Below, piece after piece: positions 18,873-27,872 of a stretch of DNA of 64,000 nucleotides. Position 1 is the stretch's first letter; every line of letters begins with the position of its first letter. The notes beneath the pieces were generated by a model. It saw only the letters and a list, made by a program, of their open reading frames with translations. It was not told the origin of the DNA and ran no database searches. The position numbers were made by a program, and so were the translations under genes. The stretch covers positions 1,054,001-1,118,000 of the forward strand of contig JAMQCR010000001.1 in assembly GCA_023702235.1 (NCBI GenBank), given 5' to 3'. This DNA comes from Neobacillus pocheonensis. GTDB taxonomy: Bacteria > Bacillota > Bacilli > Bacillales > Cytobacillaceae.

Positions 18873-19433
18873 TTATGCTTCCAATAACTGTGAAGAATCA
18901 GATTGTAAAGTACCGGTCCTCATGAGGTGGAAGGTATATTGGTCTTTTGGGATTTCATATAAATCGTAAACATCACCATTTGCGTTTAATTGCTCATAAA
19001 TTGATTCCCTTGTTTTGTTTGCGTTTACTACATAAGGAAGTTTTTCAGCAGCTTTAATGGATCGAATGTTTACTTTTCGAATACGCATAAAAACAGTTTC
19101 TATCCCCATTTCATAAAAAAGCTCTTGAAAAAAGGCATCTTTAGCCGGGCTATTATAGCCTTTACCGTGAAACGGTTTTCCAAGCCAAGTGCCTAAGAAT
19201 CCTGCATTATTTTCAATGTCAAACAGATTTATTGTGCCGATCGGGGCTCCCCATTCATCAAGAATAGTCCTAGAAATTAATTCACCGCGTTCTTCAGCTT
19301 CAATCGTTTGCTTGGTAATAAATAAGAATTCTTCATATGATGCAGCTTTTTGACGTACAAAAGGGAAGACATCTGGATGCGTCATTAATTCGTACAATGT
19401 GTGGCTGTCATGCAAATCGCGTTTCTTGAGCAT
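18873..19433 (-). CDS. GNAT family N-acetyltransferase
   Basis: 186 residues with the RimJ/RimL-type layout: MLKKRDLHDSHTLYELMTHP at the start, then GTINLFDIENNAGFLGTWLG, the acetyl-CoA loop GKPFHGKGYNSPAKDA and VFMRIRKVNIRSIKAAEKLPYV (the usual V..N..S...AEKLGF strand). Transfers acetyl from acetyl-CoA to an amine; the substrate is unknown. GGAGGG lies before the ATG. Confidence 0.85.
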   Translation of the reverse strand: MLKKRDLHDSHTLYELMTHPDVFPFVRQKAASYEEFLFITKQTIEAEERGELISRTILDEWGAPIGTINLFDIENNAGFLGTWLGKPFHGKGYNSPAKDAFFQELFYEMGIETVFMRIRKVNIRSIKAAEKLPYVVNANKTRESIYEQLNANGDVYDLYEIPKDQYTFHLMRTGTLQSDSSQLLEA

Positions 19434-19481
19434 GAATTTCCCTCCAATTAGGGCAATCCGATCCCATGTCTAAAGAAGTGG

Positions 19482-19528
19482 CCACCCTCGAAATTTTTTA
19501 TTTAAGTTACTAAAAAATTTCGGGGTGG
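19482..19528. repeat. 18-bp inverted repeat with one bulge, T/A-rich
   Basis: CCACCC-T-CGAAATTTTTTA (19482-19500) pairs with TAAAAAATTTCG-GGGTGG (19511-19528) around TTTAAGTTAC. It could terminate transcription in both directions. It touches the tRNA-like stretch described next. The gap 19434-19740 holds these two structures and no supported protein gene. Confidence 0.65.
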
Positions 19529-19569
19529 GAATCGAACCCACTAGAACCAGTATCACTGGTGGCGCACCA
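19518..19569 (-). other. tRNA 3'-half-like remnant (T-arm plus long variable arm)
   Basis: On the minus strand, GTGGG-TTCGATT-CCCAC (19541-19525) is a textbook T-arm with the TTCRANY loop. It is preceded by a six-pair variable-arm-like hairpin ACCAGT-GAT-ACTGGT (19560-19546). No anticodon arm, D-arm or 5' acceptor strand can be built upstream, so it is not a whole tRNA gene. It may be a remnant of a class II tRNA, for instance an old integration site. Confidence 0.4.
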
Positions 19570-19740
19570 TTTGCCTTCCCTATTTCATTTTTTTTGTTGA
19601 AATTAGTATGTGTAAAAACCTCCAAGGTTTTCAAGTCTAATACAGTCTCACTTAAGAGTATGATACAAAAAAAAACGAAAAAAATAAATAGATTTTTGTA
19701 TTATTTTTTAGAATATTATTTGGTAAATTTCTACATATTT

Positions 19741-20868
19741 CTACGATTCAGAATAGACCATTTCTCCACCAATCATGGTCCATTTTGGCTTGGCTAAATA
19801 ATGAAATGGATGATGGCTCCATAGCACTAAATCAGCATCTTTTCCTTCTTCAATACTTCCAAGACGATCCTCAATTCTTAAGTTCCTTGCAGGATGAATG
19901 GTAATCCCCTCTAATGCTTTTTGTTCTGGTAGACCTTCCCTGACAGCGATAGCAGCACAAATATTCAGGTATTGAATTGGAGTATAGGGGTGATCAGTTG
20001 TAATCGACACTTCGACACCATGATTTGATAATTCCTGATATGTTTTCCATGTCTTGTTTTTTAATTCGACCTTTGATTTTCTCGTCAATGTTGGACCTAC
20101 TGAAACTTTTAAACCCATTCCAGCTAACTCACTAGCAATCAAATGTCCCTCTGTGCAATGTTCAATTCGCAAATCAAGATTAAATTCCTCTGCAAAACGT
20201 ATAGCCGAAATAATATCATCTGCTCGGTGTGCATGAATCCGAACAGGAATTTCTTGTTTAAGAGCCATTACAAGGGGGGCAATCCGCAAATCTTCAGGGT
20301 TATCAGCATGAAAGGCTTTGTAAAAGGCTTCCCGTAGCATGCCCATTATACCCATTCTTGTAATCGAATCACTATTACCATGGCTGTGAATTCTTTTCGG
20401 ATTTTCCCCTAATGCGATTTTTAGTCCAGCTATTTCTTTGACAATCATCTGTTTTATATTCTTCCCTGTTGTTTTAATAACAGAGGTGGTCCCACCAATG
20501 ACATTAGCGCTGCCAGGCATAATATGTGCTGTTGTAATACCGCTCTTGAGAGCATCAGTAAAGGCTGGGTCAAAGGGATACGCTCCATCAATTGCCCGGA
20601 TATGTGGTGTCAAAGCCTCAGCTGTTTCGTTAGCATCATTCCCTGCCCACCCAGTCCCCTCATCGTAAAGACCCAAATGTGTATGGACATCAATAAAGCC
20701 TGGCAATAGGTAATACTCTCCGCAATGAATTAATTTAACATCTTTTTCAATCGCGATATTGACTCCGACCTTTGAAATTTTTCCATTTTCAATTAATACA
20801 TCACCGGATTTAATCGGTTTTGATGTAATTGGGTAAATAGTTGCCTCTTTTAAAAGTATTTTTGTCAT
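19741..20868 (-). CDS. Amidohydrolase family metal-dependent hydrolase
   Basis: An imidazolonepropionase/adenosine-deaminase-like TIM-barrel hydrolase. Visible metal and catalytic motifs: LLPGFIDVHTHLG (HxH), RIHAHRADD, LRIEHCTEGHL and TTDHPYTPIQY with the catalytic Asp. The C-terminal LGSIEEGKDADLVLW is the standard amidohydrolase sandwich strand. About 375 residues. The ATG at 20868 is chosen because GAAAGG precedes it; ATG 20886 is a longer option. The substrate, likely a cyclic amide or dipeptide, cannot be decided. Intact, monocistronic. Confidence 0.85.
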   Translation of the reverse strand: MTKILLKEATIYPITSKPIKSGDVLIENGKISKVGVNIAIEKDVKLIHCGEYYLLPGFIDVHTHLGLYDEGTGWAGNDANETAEALTPHIRAIDGAYPFDPAFTDALKSGITTAHIMPGSANVIGGTTSVIKTTGKNIKQMIVKEIAGLKIALGENPKRIHSHGNSDSITRMGIMGMLREAFYKAFHADNPEDLRIAPLVMALKQEIPVRIHAHRADDIISAIRFAEEFNLDLRIEHCTEGHLIASELAGMGLKVSVGPTLTRKSKVELKNKTWKTYQELSNHGVEVSITTDHPYTPIQYLNICAAIAVREGLPEQKALEGITIHPARNLRIEDRLGSIEEGKDADLVLWSHHPFHYLAKPKWTMIGGEMVYSES

Positions 20869-21050
20869 TATATAACCTTTCTTCATGCTTATAATAGTAT
20901 TTTTATTATTTTATCAAGAGGAATGCTGATGGAAAAGTGGAACATATATTCACTTATTTTTAACAAAATTCTATAAATGATGAAACCTTTTATAAACTGC
21001 AGCGTAAATTTTAAGGTAGAAAGATAAAATTTTCCAATGGGGGAAACGGG

Positions 21051-21242
21051 ATGGCAAACTTAAACTTTGGATTATTAGCACCAATTATTATTATTGAGTT
21101 GATTTTATTAATTGTAGCACTCGTTGATTTAATTCGGATTGAGAAAACCAATGGTCCAAAATGGCTTTGGACATTGTTAATTTTATTTGTAAGTATTATT
21201 GGTCCAATCCTTTATTTTGTCGTAGGAAGGAGAAATACGTAA
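21051..21242 (+). CDS. yxlE: YxlE-like small membrane protein (PLDc_N type)
   Basis: 63 residues with two membrane helices (about 5-25 and 41-60), NGPKWLWTLLILFVSIIGPILYFVVGR being the typical PLDc_N signature. It is the first gene of a three-gene unit; its TAA overlaps the ATG of the ATPase gene. In B. subtilis the homologue belongs to the sigY operon, where it acts as a negative regulator of SigY, but no sigma factor gene is present here. GGGGGAAACGGG precedes the ATG. Confidence 0.75.
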   Translation: MANLNFGLLAPIIIIELILLIVALVDLIRIEKTNGPKWLWTLLILFVSIIGPILYFVVGRRNT

Positions 21243-22150
21243 TGTCCCTAATTCAAATAAGCGGCTTAAAAAAGAGTTTCCAAGGGACGGAAGTAATTAA
21301 GGGGCTTGATTTTACCCTCGAAACAGGTAAATGTATTGCGCTTTTAGGTCCGAACGGTGCAGGGAAAACAACCACTCTAAGAATGCTTTCGGGATTAATG
21401 AAACCATCAGAGGGTGTTATTACCTTTATGGATACTCAAAAAGGTGAGGATATCCGCCATTTAATTGGCTATCTTTCGCAGTTTCCAGTTTTTTATGATT
21501 GGATGAAAGGAATTGAATTTTTGGAGTATGTTGGAAAACTTGCGGGATTGAAGAAAAAAGTCGCAAAGGAACGTTCTATTGAACTTCTTCAATTAGTTGG
21601 AATAGTAGATGCAAAGAACAGAAAAATTGGTAAATATTCCGGTGGTATGAGGCAAAGATTAGGTATTGCACAAGCATTAATTCACCGTCCTAAGCTAGTC
21701 ATCCTAGATGAGCCTGTTTCTGCATTGGACCCTTTAGGAAGAAGAGAAGTATTGGATCTTCTCGAAGGATTAAAAAAGGAAACAACGATTCTTTTTTCCA
21801 CGCATATCTTAAATGATGCACAAGAGGTATGTGATGAGATTATGTTCCTACATAAAGGAAAAATTGTTGAAGCAGGGACAATGAAAGAACTTTGTTTACG
21901 AAACCAACAACCAAAAATTGATTTCACTTTCCAAGGAAAAGCCAATCAATTTTCTACTATTTTATCAAGTCATCCTTTAACGCAGTCCGTAATGGAGGAA
22001 GGTAACAGGGTAAGTGTATTTGTTAAAGATGTAGGGCTTGCAAGACATGCATTTCTGAAAGAAATTGCAGAACAAAATTGGCCGCTTGAAAAATTTGAAG
22101 TCAGCAGTATGACGCTTGAAGATGTGTTTATGAAGGTGGTTGGCAAATGA
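21242..22150 (+). CDS. yxlF: ABC transporter ATP-binding protein (YxlF-like)
   Basis: 302 residues. Walker A LLGPNGAGKTTTLRML, Q-loop GYLSQFPVF, signature YSGGMRQRLGIAQAL, Walker B LVILDEPVSALDP and switch His in STHILNDAQEV are all present. The C-terminal extension is typical of two-component exporters (DrrA/YxlF type). The ATG at 21242 overlaps the yxlE stop (TAATG), with AGGAAGGAGA as ribosome site; an in-frame extension upstream lies inside yxlE and is rejected. Pairs with the permease that follows, sharing ATGA. Confidence 0.9.
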   Translation: MSLIQISGLKKSFQGTEVIKGLDFTLETGKCIALLGPNGAGKTTTLRMLSGLMKPSEGVITFMDTQKGEDIRHLIGYLSQFPVFYDWMKGIEFLEYVGKLAGLKKKVAKERSIELLQLVGIVDAKNRKIGKYSGGMRQRLGIAQALIHRPKLVILDEPVSALDPLGRREVLDLLEGLKKETTILFSTHILNDAQEVCDEIMFLHKGKIVEAGTMKELCLRNQQPKIDFTFQGKANQFSTILSSHPLTQSVMEEGNRVSVFVKDVGLARHAFLKEIAEQNWPLEKFEVSSMTLEDVFMKVVGK

Positions 22151-22926
22151 AACAGTGGTTAACACTATTGCAAAAAGAAATCCTAGAAATGTGGAGAAAC
22201 TTCAAATGGATTTGGGTTCCGATTACTTTTATTTTATTAGGTGTTCAAAAGCCTTTATCAGATTATTATATGCCGCAAATACTTGATTCAATAGGGGGAC
22301 TGCCTAAGGGAGCTGTAATTAAAATCCCTACCCCATCTGCAGCGGAGGTTTTAATTCAAAGCCTTGGTGAATATACATCACTTGGCGTCTTAATTATTGT
22401 TCTTACCACCATGGGATTAATTGCAGCAGAAAGAAAAAGCGGCGTTGCTGCCATGATTCTGGTAAAACCAGTTTCCTACAAGTCTTTTGTCACAGCAAAA
22501 TGGGCGGGTAGTCTTCTTTTAATGTGGTTTTCCTTTTTTATAGGTTATCTCGTAACCTGGTATTATACGGGGTTATTATTTGATTGGATTCAGATCGGGG
22601 ACTTTTTTCAATCGTTCTTTTTTTACGGTCTGTGGCTCACAGTTATTTTATCAATAGCTGTATTCTTTAGTGCATCTCTCTTGACACCAGGTGTTGCTGG
22701 ATTTATATCGTTGGCTGTGGTGATTGTCTTAAGTATAATAAGTAGCTCCCTTTCCAAGTGGTTAGAATGGAGCCCGGCTCTTTTAACTGATTACGCCAAC
22801 AAAATGATAATGTCTGGAGAGATTTCTGAATATTTACTGCCTGCAAGTCTAGTAGCAGTAGCATGCATCATCCTATTGCTTATATCTAGTATTTTTATTT
22901 TTAGAAAGAAAGAACTGGCAGCTTAA
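22147..22926 (+). CDS. yxlG: ABC transporter permease (YxlG-like)
   Basis: 259 residues with six predicted membrane helices (ABC-2 type): FKWIWVPITFILLGVQKPLS, the loop AAERKSGVAAMILVKPVSY typical of this family, and a last helix ASLVAVACIILLLISSIFIF. It starts four bases inside yxlF, so the two are translationally coupled. The exported compound is unknown. Confidence 0.85.
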   Translation: MKQWLTLLQKEILEMWRNFKWIWVPITFILLGVQKPLSDYYMPQILDSIGGLPKGAVIKIPTPSAAEVLIQSLGEYTSLGVLIIVLTTMGLIAAERKSGVAAMILVKPVSYKSFVTAKWAGSLLLMWFSFFIGYLVTWYYTGLLFDWIQIGDFFQSFFFYGLWLTVILSIAVFFSASLLTPGVAGFISLAVVIVLSIISSSLSKWLEWSPALLTDYANKMIMSGEISEYLLPASLVAVACIILLLISSIFIFRKKELAA

Positions 22927-23016
22927 TGAAGCGTATGATTTTGTGAATAGGAGAAGATGCAATATAATTAGTCCAGAATAAATAAAAGCTACGGTTTACA
23001 GAGAGGAAGAAGGAAC

Positions 23017-23889
23017 GTGTTAAATCAAGTCGGTTTGGTTTTAGAAGGCGGAGGAATGCGTGGTGTATATACTGCTGGTGTCCTTGAATACTTTTTAGAA
23101 CATCAAATGTTTTTTCCGTATGTTATTGGGGTTTCTGCAGGCGCATGTAACGCAGCCTCATATTTGTCAAAACAAAAAGGAAGAAATAAAACCGTCACGA
23201 TTCAATATGCTTCCGACCCAAGATATATTTCTTGGAGAAATTACTTTAAAAATCGCCAATTTTTTGGCATGGATTTTATTTTTGATGAGATACCAAACAA
23301 ACATGTCCCCTACCATTATGATGTTTTTTATAATAGTCCCACTGAATTTGTCGTGGGTACGACTGATTGTATTACAGGAGAACCTGTTTATTACAAAAAA
23401 CAACAATATGGAAAAGACCTATTGACCGTATTACGTGCTTCTAGTTCGTTACCTTTTGTGGCACCAGAAATTAGCTATAAAGATAAGATTTTGCTTGATG
23501 GCGGAATAAGTGATCCCATCCCAATCAAAAAAGCACAGAAAGATGGATTTACGAAAAATATTGTTATTTTAACAAGAAACGAGGGGTATCAGAAGAAACC
23601 ATCTAAATTCCATTTTCTTGCCGATAGAAAGTATCCTGAGTATAAAGGGCTGCAACAAGCACTAAGGAAACGGTATCAAATATACAATGATACAGTTACG
23701 TTTCTTGAAAATGAGGAAAAGGAAGGGAATGTTTTCATCATTCGACCAATCAAGCCGTTGAAGGTTGGAAGAATGGAACGAAATCCGCAAAGATTAGAAG
23801 AGTTGTACAATCAAGGTTATGAGGATGCGGAGGCTTTGGTTGGGAATATTTTGAATTGGATAAATAAATTAGAAGGGGCAAAAGAATAG
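23017..23889 (+). CDS. Patatin-like phospholipase family protein
   Basis: Lipid acyl hydrolase with a Ser-Asp dyad. The oxyanion motif LVLEGGGMRGVYTAGVLEYF, the nucleophile GVSAGACNA (GxSxG) and the aspartate motif LLDGGISDPIPI are all intact. 290 residues, no signal peptide, so cytoplasmic or membrane-peripheral. It uses GTG at 23017 after GAGGAAGAAGG. It resembles the RssA/YlbK branch of bacterial patatins; the substrate is not known. Confidence 0.88.
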   Translation: MLNQVGLVLEGGGMRGVYTAGVLEYFLEHQMFFPYVIGVSAGACNAASYLSKQKGRNKTVTIQYASDPRYISWRNYFKNRQFFGMDFIFDEIPNKHVPYHYDVFYNSPTEFVVGTTDCITGEPVYYKKQQYGKDLLTVLRASSSLPFVAPEISYKDKILLDGGISDPIPIKKAQKDGFTKNIVILTRNEGYQKKPSKFHFLADRKYPEYKGLQQALRKRYQIYNDTVTFLENEEKEGNVFIIRPIKPLKVGRMERNPQRLEELYNQGYEDAEALVGNILNWINKLEGAKE

Positions 23890-24005
23890 CCTCTTCTTTT
23901 ATATTTATAATAGGATATGAAGTTTGAAAATAGAAAATCTCCTATCATTTTTTAGACTTTTGAATAATAGACTGATATAAGAGGATTTGATAAGGAGTTT
24001 TCTAG

Positions 24006-24791
24006 ATGAAAATACATGAATATTACCGGGATACCGCCAATATATGTTTAAATGGTAGCTTAGCTGCATTAGTTCCAACAGTCATGATCGTTGGAGGGAA
24101 TATTTCATTTTTTCAAAACAAAGAAATCATGATTTTAACATTGCCTTTTCTCGTCTACAGTCTTATTAGTTTTCAAATTTATTTATTCAGATTAAAGCAG
24201 TCAATCGCTATTGGAATAAATATGACTAAATCTAAAAGCCTCTATCAATCGCTATTTGATGTAAAGCAACTTTTGGTGGTTTATTTAAATTCTCAACATC
24301 CACGCTTATTACTTTATTTTCCCGATGGCCATCTTGCAGGAGAAATCAAAAAATACCGTGTAAAAGGAAACCGTGTTTTCGAATTAACAAAAACGTTTGC
24401 ACTACATAATTTTCATGGCCAAGTGATTGGATTTTTTAAAGTAAAAGGAAAAAACCATCTGAAAATTGATGTTTATGACCAAAACAATGTCTATTTGGGT
24501 TGCTATGAAAAAAAGAAGGTTTCTTGGATGAAGCATAAAAAGGAACTACTAGATGCATCAGGTAGATTCATTGGTGAAATAGAAGGATCTTCCTTTTACA
24601 TGGATGAGCATCTATTGGATAAGTCGAAGCATGTAGTAGGGAGATTGCGGCGAGGGTGGATGCCTTTAGAATGGAGCCCTATTTTTCCAGAGCCAAATAC
24701 CCCTGTGCTGTCGTTTTGGGAGGGGCTAACTGAAAAGGATAAGCTCCTTAGAATGTCATTTTTAATTAATGAGTACTTTATTGAAAGGTGA
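24006..24791 (+). CDS. Membrane-anchored protein of unknown function
   Basis: 261 residues. Two N-terminal hydrophobic segments (about 14-32 and 42-60) precede a soluble, beta-rich basic part: YFPDGHLAGEIKKYRVKGNR, FHGQVIGFFKVKGKNHLKID, LLDASGRFIGEIEGSSFYMD and KHVVGRLRRGW. The repeated short strands (G.I.G) recall tubby/LURP-one-like beta barrels, but this is a weak impression. Ribosome site AAGGAG. Monocistronic. Confidence 0.6.
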   Translation: MKIHEYYRDTANICLNGSLAALVPTVMIVGGNISFFQNKEIMILTLPFLVYSLISFQIYLFRLKQSIAIGINMTKSKSLYQSLFDVKQLLVVYLNSQHPRLLLYFPDGHLAGEIKKYRVKGNRVFELTKTFALHNFHGQVIGFFKVKGKNHLKIDVYDQNNVYLGCYEKKKVSWMKHKKELLDASGRFIGEIEGSSFYMDEHLLDKSKHVVGRLRRGWMPLEWSPIFPEPNTPVLSFWEGLTEKDKLLRMSFLINEYFIER

Positions 24792-24908
24792 AAATCACCA
24801 AATTGAATAGGGAAGAATATACTTTGCACAATGGATGACAGTTTCTTTCATCCTCGTTGTTTGATAGAATAGGTTTAAAATTGTTTATTTATTTTGGAGG
24901 GTATAACA

Positions 24909-25892
24909 GTGCAAATTGATTTAATCAAAGGTCATGGATCAAGCAATGATTTTCTTCTGATTGATGAAATTTCTAATTCCTATTCATTTTCGGAAAACGA
25001 AAGAGCAGCGCTAGCCAGATTGTTATGTAATCGGGAAACGAAACTAGGAGCCGATGGGATTCTTTTTGTCATGAAGAGCAATCATGCCGATGGAAGGATG
25101 CGTGTATTTAATGCTGACGGATCAGAAGCTTCCATGTGTGGAAATGGTCTTCGCTTAGTAGCCAGGTATATTTGTGAAATGCTTCATCTGAATGATGCGG
25201 TCATAGAAACCATGAAAGCTGATTTAAAAGTAAGCAAACAACCAGATCTATATCCGAATGTAGCTACCTATCAAGTGGAAATTTCACCTGTTTCATTTCA
25301 ATTAAGCGACTTACCTTTACAACTAAACCAACCAATATTGTTAAATGAAAAAATACCAGCGTTGTCGGAAGAATTAAGCTTTACGGCACTTGCTGTGCCC
25401 AATCCTCATTTAATATCGATTGTTGAAGCAAATGTTTTTAAAATGAACATTCAAAAGCAGCTTAGCGAATATGTAAATGGTCCTAATTCATTTTTTTCAG
25501 ATGGGGTTAATGTCAGCTTTGTTAACACCATCAACAAGGGAAACATTTATGTAAGAACCTTTGAACGGGGTGTTGGGTTTACCAATGCCTGTGGAACTGC
25601 GATGTCAGCCTCCTCTCTTGTTACTTGTTTACAAGAATTAAATGACTTTGAAACGATTATTAATGTATACAATAATGGCGGGAAAGTGCAATGTGTTGTT
25701 CATGATGATGCGGGTAAATACACTATTGACCTAATTGGTAATGCCATATATCTTTATCAAGCTAGTGTAAATATTGATCTCGGGGGCGGAGCTTTTTCAT
25801 TGATAACCCACAATGATTATACTGAACAAACAGCCTACGAAAAGCTACAAGAAGATGCACTGCAATTTATCGAACAAACAATGAAAGGATAA
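24909..25892 (+). CDS. dapF: Diaminopimelate epimerase
   Basis: Interconverts LL- and meso-diaminopimelate, the last step before meso-DAP enters lysine synthesis or the cell wall. The protein shows KGHGSSNDFLLID at the start, FNADGSEASMCGNGLR with the first catalytic Cys near residue 76, and FTNACGTAMSASS with the second near residue 227. About 327 residues, slightly long for the family. The GTG at 24909 is chosen because TTGGAGGG precedes it; the TTG at 24894 would lie in that ribosome site. Intact. Confidence 0.9.
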   Translation: MQIDLIKGHGSSNDFLLIDEISNSYSFSENERAALARLLCNRETKLGADGILFVMKSNHADGRMRVFNADGSEASMCGNGLRLVARYICEMLHLNDAVIETMKADLKVSKQPDLYPNVATYQVEISPVSFQLSDLPLQLNQPILLNEKIPALSEELSFTALAVPNPHLISIVEANVFKMNIQKQLSEYVNGPNSFFSDGVNVSFVNTINKGNIYVRTFERGVGFTNACGTAMSASSLVTCLQELNDFETIINVYNNGGKVQCVVHDDAGKYTIDLIGNAIYLYQASVNIDLGGGAFSLITHNDYTEQTAYEKLQEDALQFIEQTMKG

Positions 25893-25916
25893 GGTAACCT
25901 TATCCTTTTTTTGCTG
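25886..25916. terminator. Bidirectional terminator dapF / ligD
   Basis: GGATAAGGTAACCTTATCC is a near perfect palindrome followed by seven T. It overlaps both convergent gene ends. Confidence 0.8.
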
Positions 25917-27744
25917 CACCTTTTTTTAAAAATTCAAGAACCGGTGTAAAGGGTTGAATTTCTTTTGATTGAAAGTAGTGATGAAATGGATTCCCATTTT
26001 TTCGTATTCGATTTAATGCCTTTTCCATATTAAAAGATACTAGTTCAAGTTTTTCGTCTACTTCCTCCCAATATAGTGGTGTTGCCACACCGGCATGTTC
26101 ATTTCCCCTCATCGAATAGGGGGCAACAATGGTCTTGCCTTCGCCATGCTGTACATAGTCAACATATAGGCGACTTCCACGATTTTTTTTCATCCTTTCT
26201 ATTGTAAATGAATCGGGGTCCATAGAAATTAAATATTCGGCGATAAAGCTAGTAAACAATCTTGTATCTTCATATGTGTAAATATTTTCTGGCAAGGGTA
26301 GGTATATCTGTAATCCTTTATTTCCCGATGTTTTTACAAAACCAATTAATTGTAATTGATCAAGAACCTCTTTAATAAGTAAAGCGGCTTTTATTGCCAA
26401 GTGAAAAGCATCTTTGGACGGAGGATCTAAATCAAAAACAATCTCACTTGGACCCATATTGTTAATGGTTTGAAAGGGAACATGAAATTCTATTGCTAAT
26501 TGATTTCCAAGCCAAATTAGTGTTTTAAGATTATTGCAAATAATATAGTCAATACCTTCATTGTTATAAGTTTGAACATAGTCAGGTGCGTAATCGGGAC
26601 AATTCTTTTGATAAAAGGCATCCCCAAACATCCCATGTGGATAACGGATGACCGTTAATAAGCGATTTTTTAAAAAAGGCAGGATGAAGGGTGAGATTTC
26701 CCGTAAATACAGGATATAATCGGCTTTCTGGATATCAAGCTTTTGCCAAAGCGGTTTATCTGGATGCGTGACTTTCAAATTTTCTGGTAAATTTTTTTGT
26801 TGGAATAAAAAATGTGCGTATGTACATTCCAGTGGTATTAAATCAAATCGAAAGCGATCAAAATGTGGCTCTCGCAGTTGATTTTCGTATAGCTCTAAAT
26901 ATTTTACTTCAAGACAAATAGCAGGTTCGACATAAATGAATTGGGAATCTTCACGCTGCATATTTTGCCTAATGGTTTGTTGCAATGCTCGTTTTTCTTC
27001 TGGTTTAAACCCAAATAGAACTTGACCAATCACATGGATCGTTTTCTCATGGTAAACTCCTAGATAAAAATATCCATTGGTTTTGTCGAATGATGTAACA
27101 AAACAACTTACATATTTCCAATTTTTAAACTTTAACCATTGGGTTGAGCGTTTTCCTTCTTCCCAAAGGCTATCTTTATGTTTTGCAACAATACCTTCAC
27201 CATCATAGAGAACAACCTTTTCCCACAGTTCATTAAAATTTGAATGTGCTTCAACCAGCTGAAGTAATTGTAGTTCTTGTGGCTCAACTTCCAACGTTAA
27301 ACCAATTTTCTGAAACAGCTTATTAAGCTCATTTTTTCTCTTTTTAAAGGTTTCAGAAAAAAGTGGTTTACCCGCTACCATTAATAGGTCGAAAGCCATT
27401 AAATAGCAAGGAGATTTACTTGCTTGTTCGAGTATCCTTTTTTTTGATTTCAACCTGCCCCGGACTTGTAAGTTTGAAAAATTTCCTTTATAAGGATTTT
27501 CGAGGAAAACAAGCTCACCATCGAGTCGAATAGGCAAAAAAGGTTTAAATTGCTCAGTGTGGGCGAGTAAGAAATCTTTAATTTCAGGAAATTGAGGTAA
27601 TAATGGTTTCCCATTTCTACTAGTTAATTCAATTCCTTGGATAGTCCATTCAAGGATTGCTCGAAAACCATCGTATTTGACCTCGTAATACCAATCGGAA
27701 TGAATCGGAAGGTCGAAGGTAAGGGTTGGCAACATTGGTTTCAT
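25900..27744 (-). CDS. ligD: NHEJ DNA ligase LigD (ligase plus polymerase domains)
   Basis: Seals and fills double-strand breaks together with Ku. The N-terminal ATP-dependent ligase domain has the adenylated lysine in EVKYDGFRAILE (near residue 23), RLDGELVFL and DGEGIVAKHKDS, then an OB-fold part. The C-terminal half is the archaeo-eukaryotic primase-like polymerase: HPDKPLWQKLDIQKADYILY, RYPHGMFGDAFYQKNCP, FDLDPPSKDAFH (catalytic Asp pair) and KTSGNKGLQIYLPL. Domain order ligase-polymerase without a nuclease domain is the Bacillus type (YkoU). 614 residues, intact, divergent from ku. Used mainly in spores in B. subtilis. Confidence 0.93.
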   Translation of the reverse strand: MKPMLPTLTFDLPIHSDWYYEVKYDGFRAILEWTIQGIELTSRNGKPLLPQFPEIKDFLLAHTEQFKPFLPIRLDGELVFLENPYKGNFSNLQVRGRLKSKKRILEQASKSPCYLMAFDLLMVAGKPLFSETFKKRKNELNKLFQKIGLTLEVEPQELQLLQLVEAHSNFNELWEKVVLYDGEGIVAKHKDSLWEEGKRSTQWLKFKNWKYVSCFVTSFDKTNGYFYLGVYHEKTIHVIGQVLFGFKPEEKRALQQTIRQNMQREDSQFIYVEPAICLEVKYLELYENQLREPHFDRFRFDLIPLECTYAHFLFQQKNLPENLKVTHPDKPLWQKLDIQKADYILYLREISPFILPFLKNRLLTVIRYPHGMFGDAFYQKNCPDYAPDYVQTYNNEGIDYIICNNLKTLIWLGNQLAIEFHVPFQTINNMGPSEIVFDLDPPSKDAFHLAIKAALLIKEVLDQLQLIGFVKTSGNKGLQIYLPLPENIYTYEDTRLFTSFIAEYLISMDPDSFTIERMKKNRGSRLYVDYVQHGEGKTIVAPYSMRGNEHAGVATPLYWEEVDEKLELVSFNMEKALNRIRKNGNPFHHYFQSKEIQPFTPVLEFLKKGAAKKG

Positions 27745-27872
27745 CACGTTTTTTCCCTTCTTTTCTTTTATTTTGTATAAATAAGTTGAAAATCATCCTT
27801 TTCCATTTGTTTATAGGAATGTGATTGCCGCAGAAACGCAAAATAAAAACAAAAAGAATGGAGAAATATTTT

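Noticed and set aside
19525..19797. 90-codon frame beginning MGIEPTRTSITGG
   Set aside because: The GIEP opening is the reverse reading of a tRNA T-loop; the frame has no ribosome site and ends inside the amidohydrolase gene.
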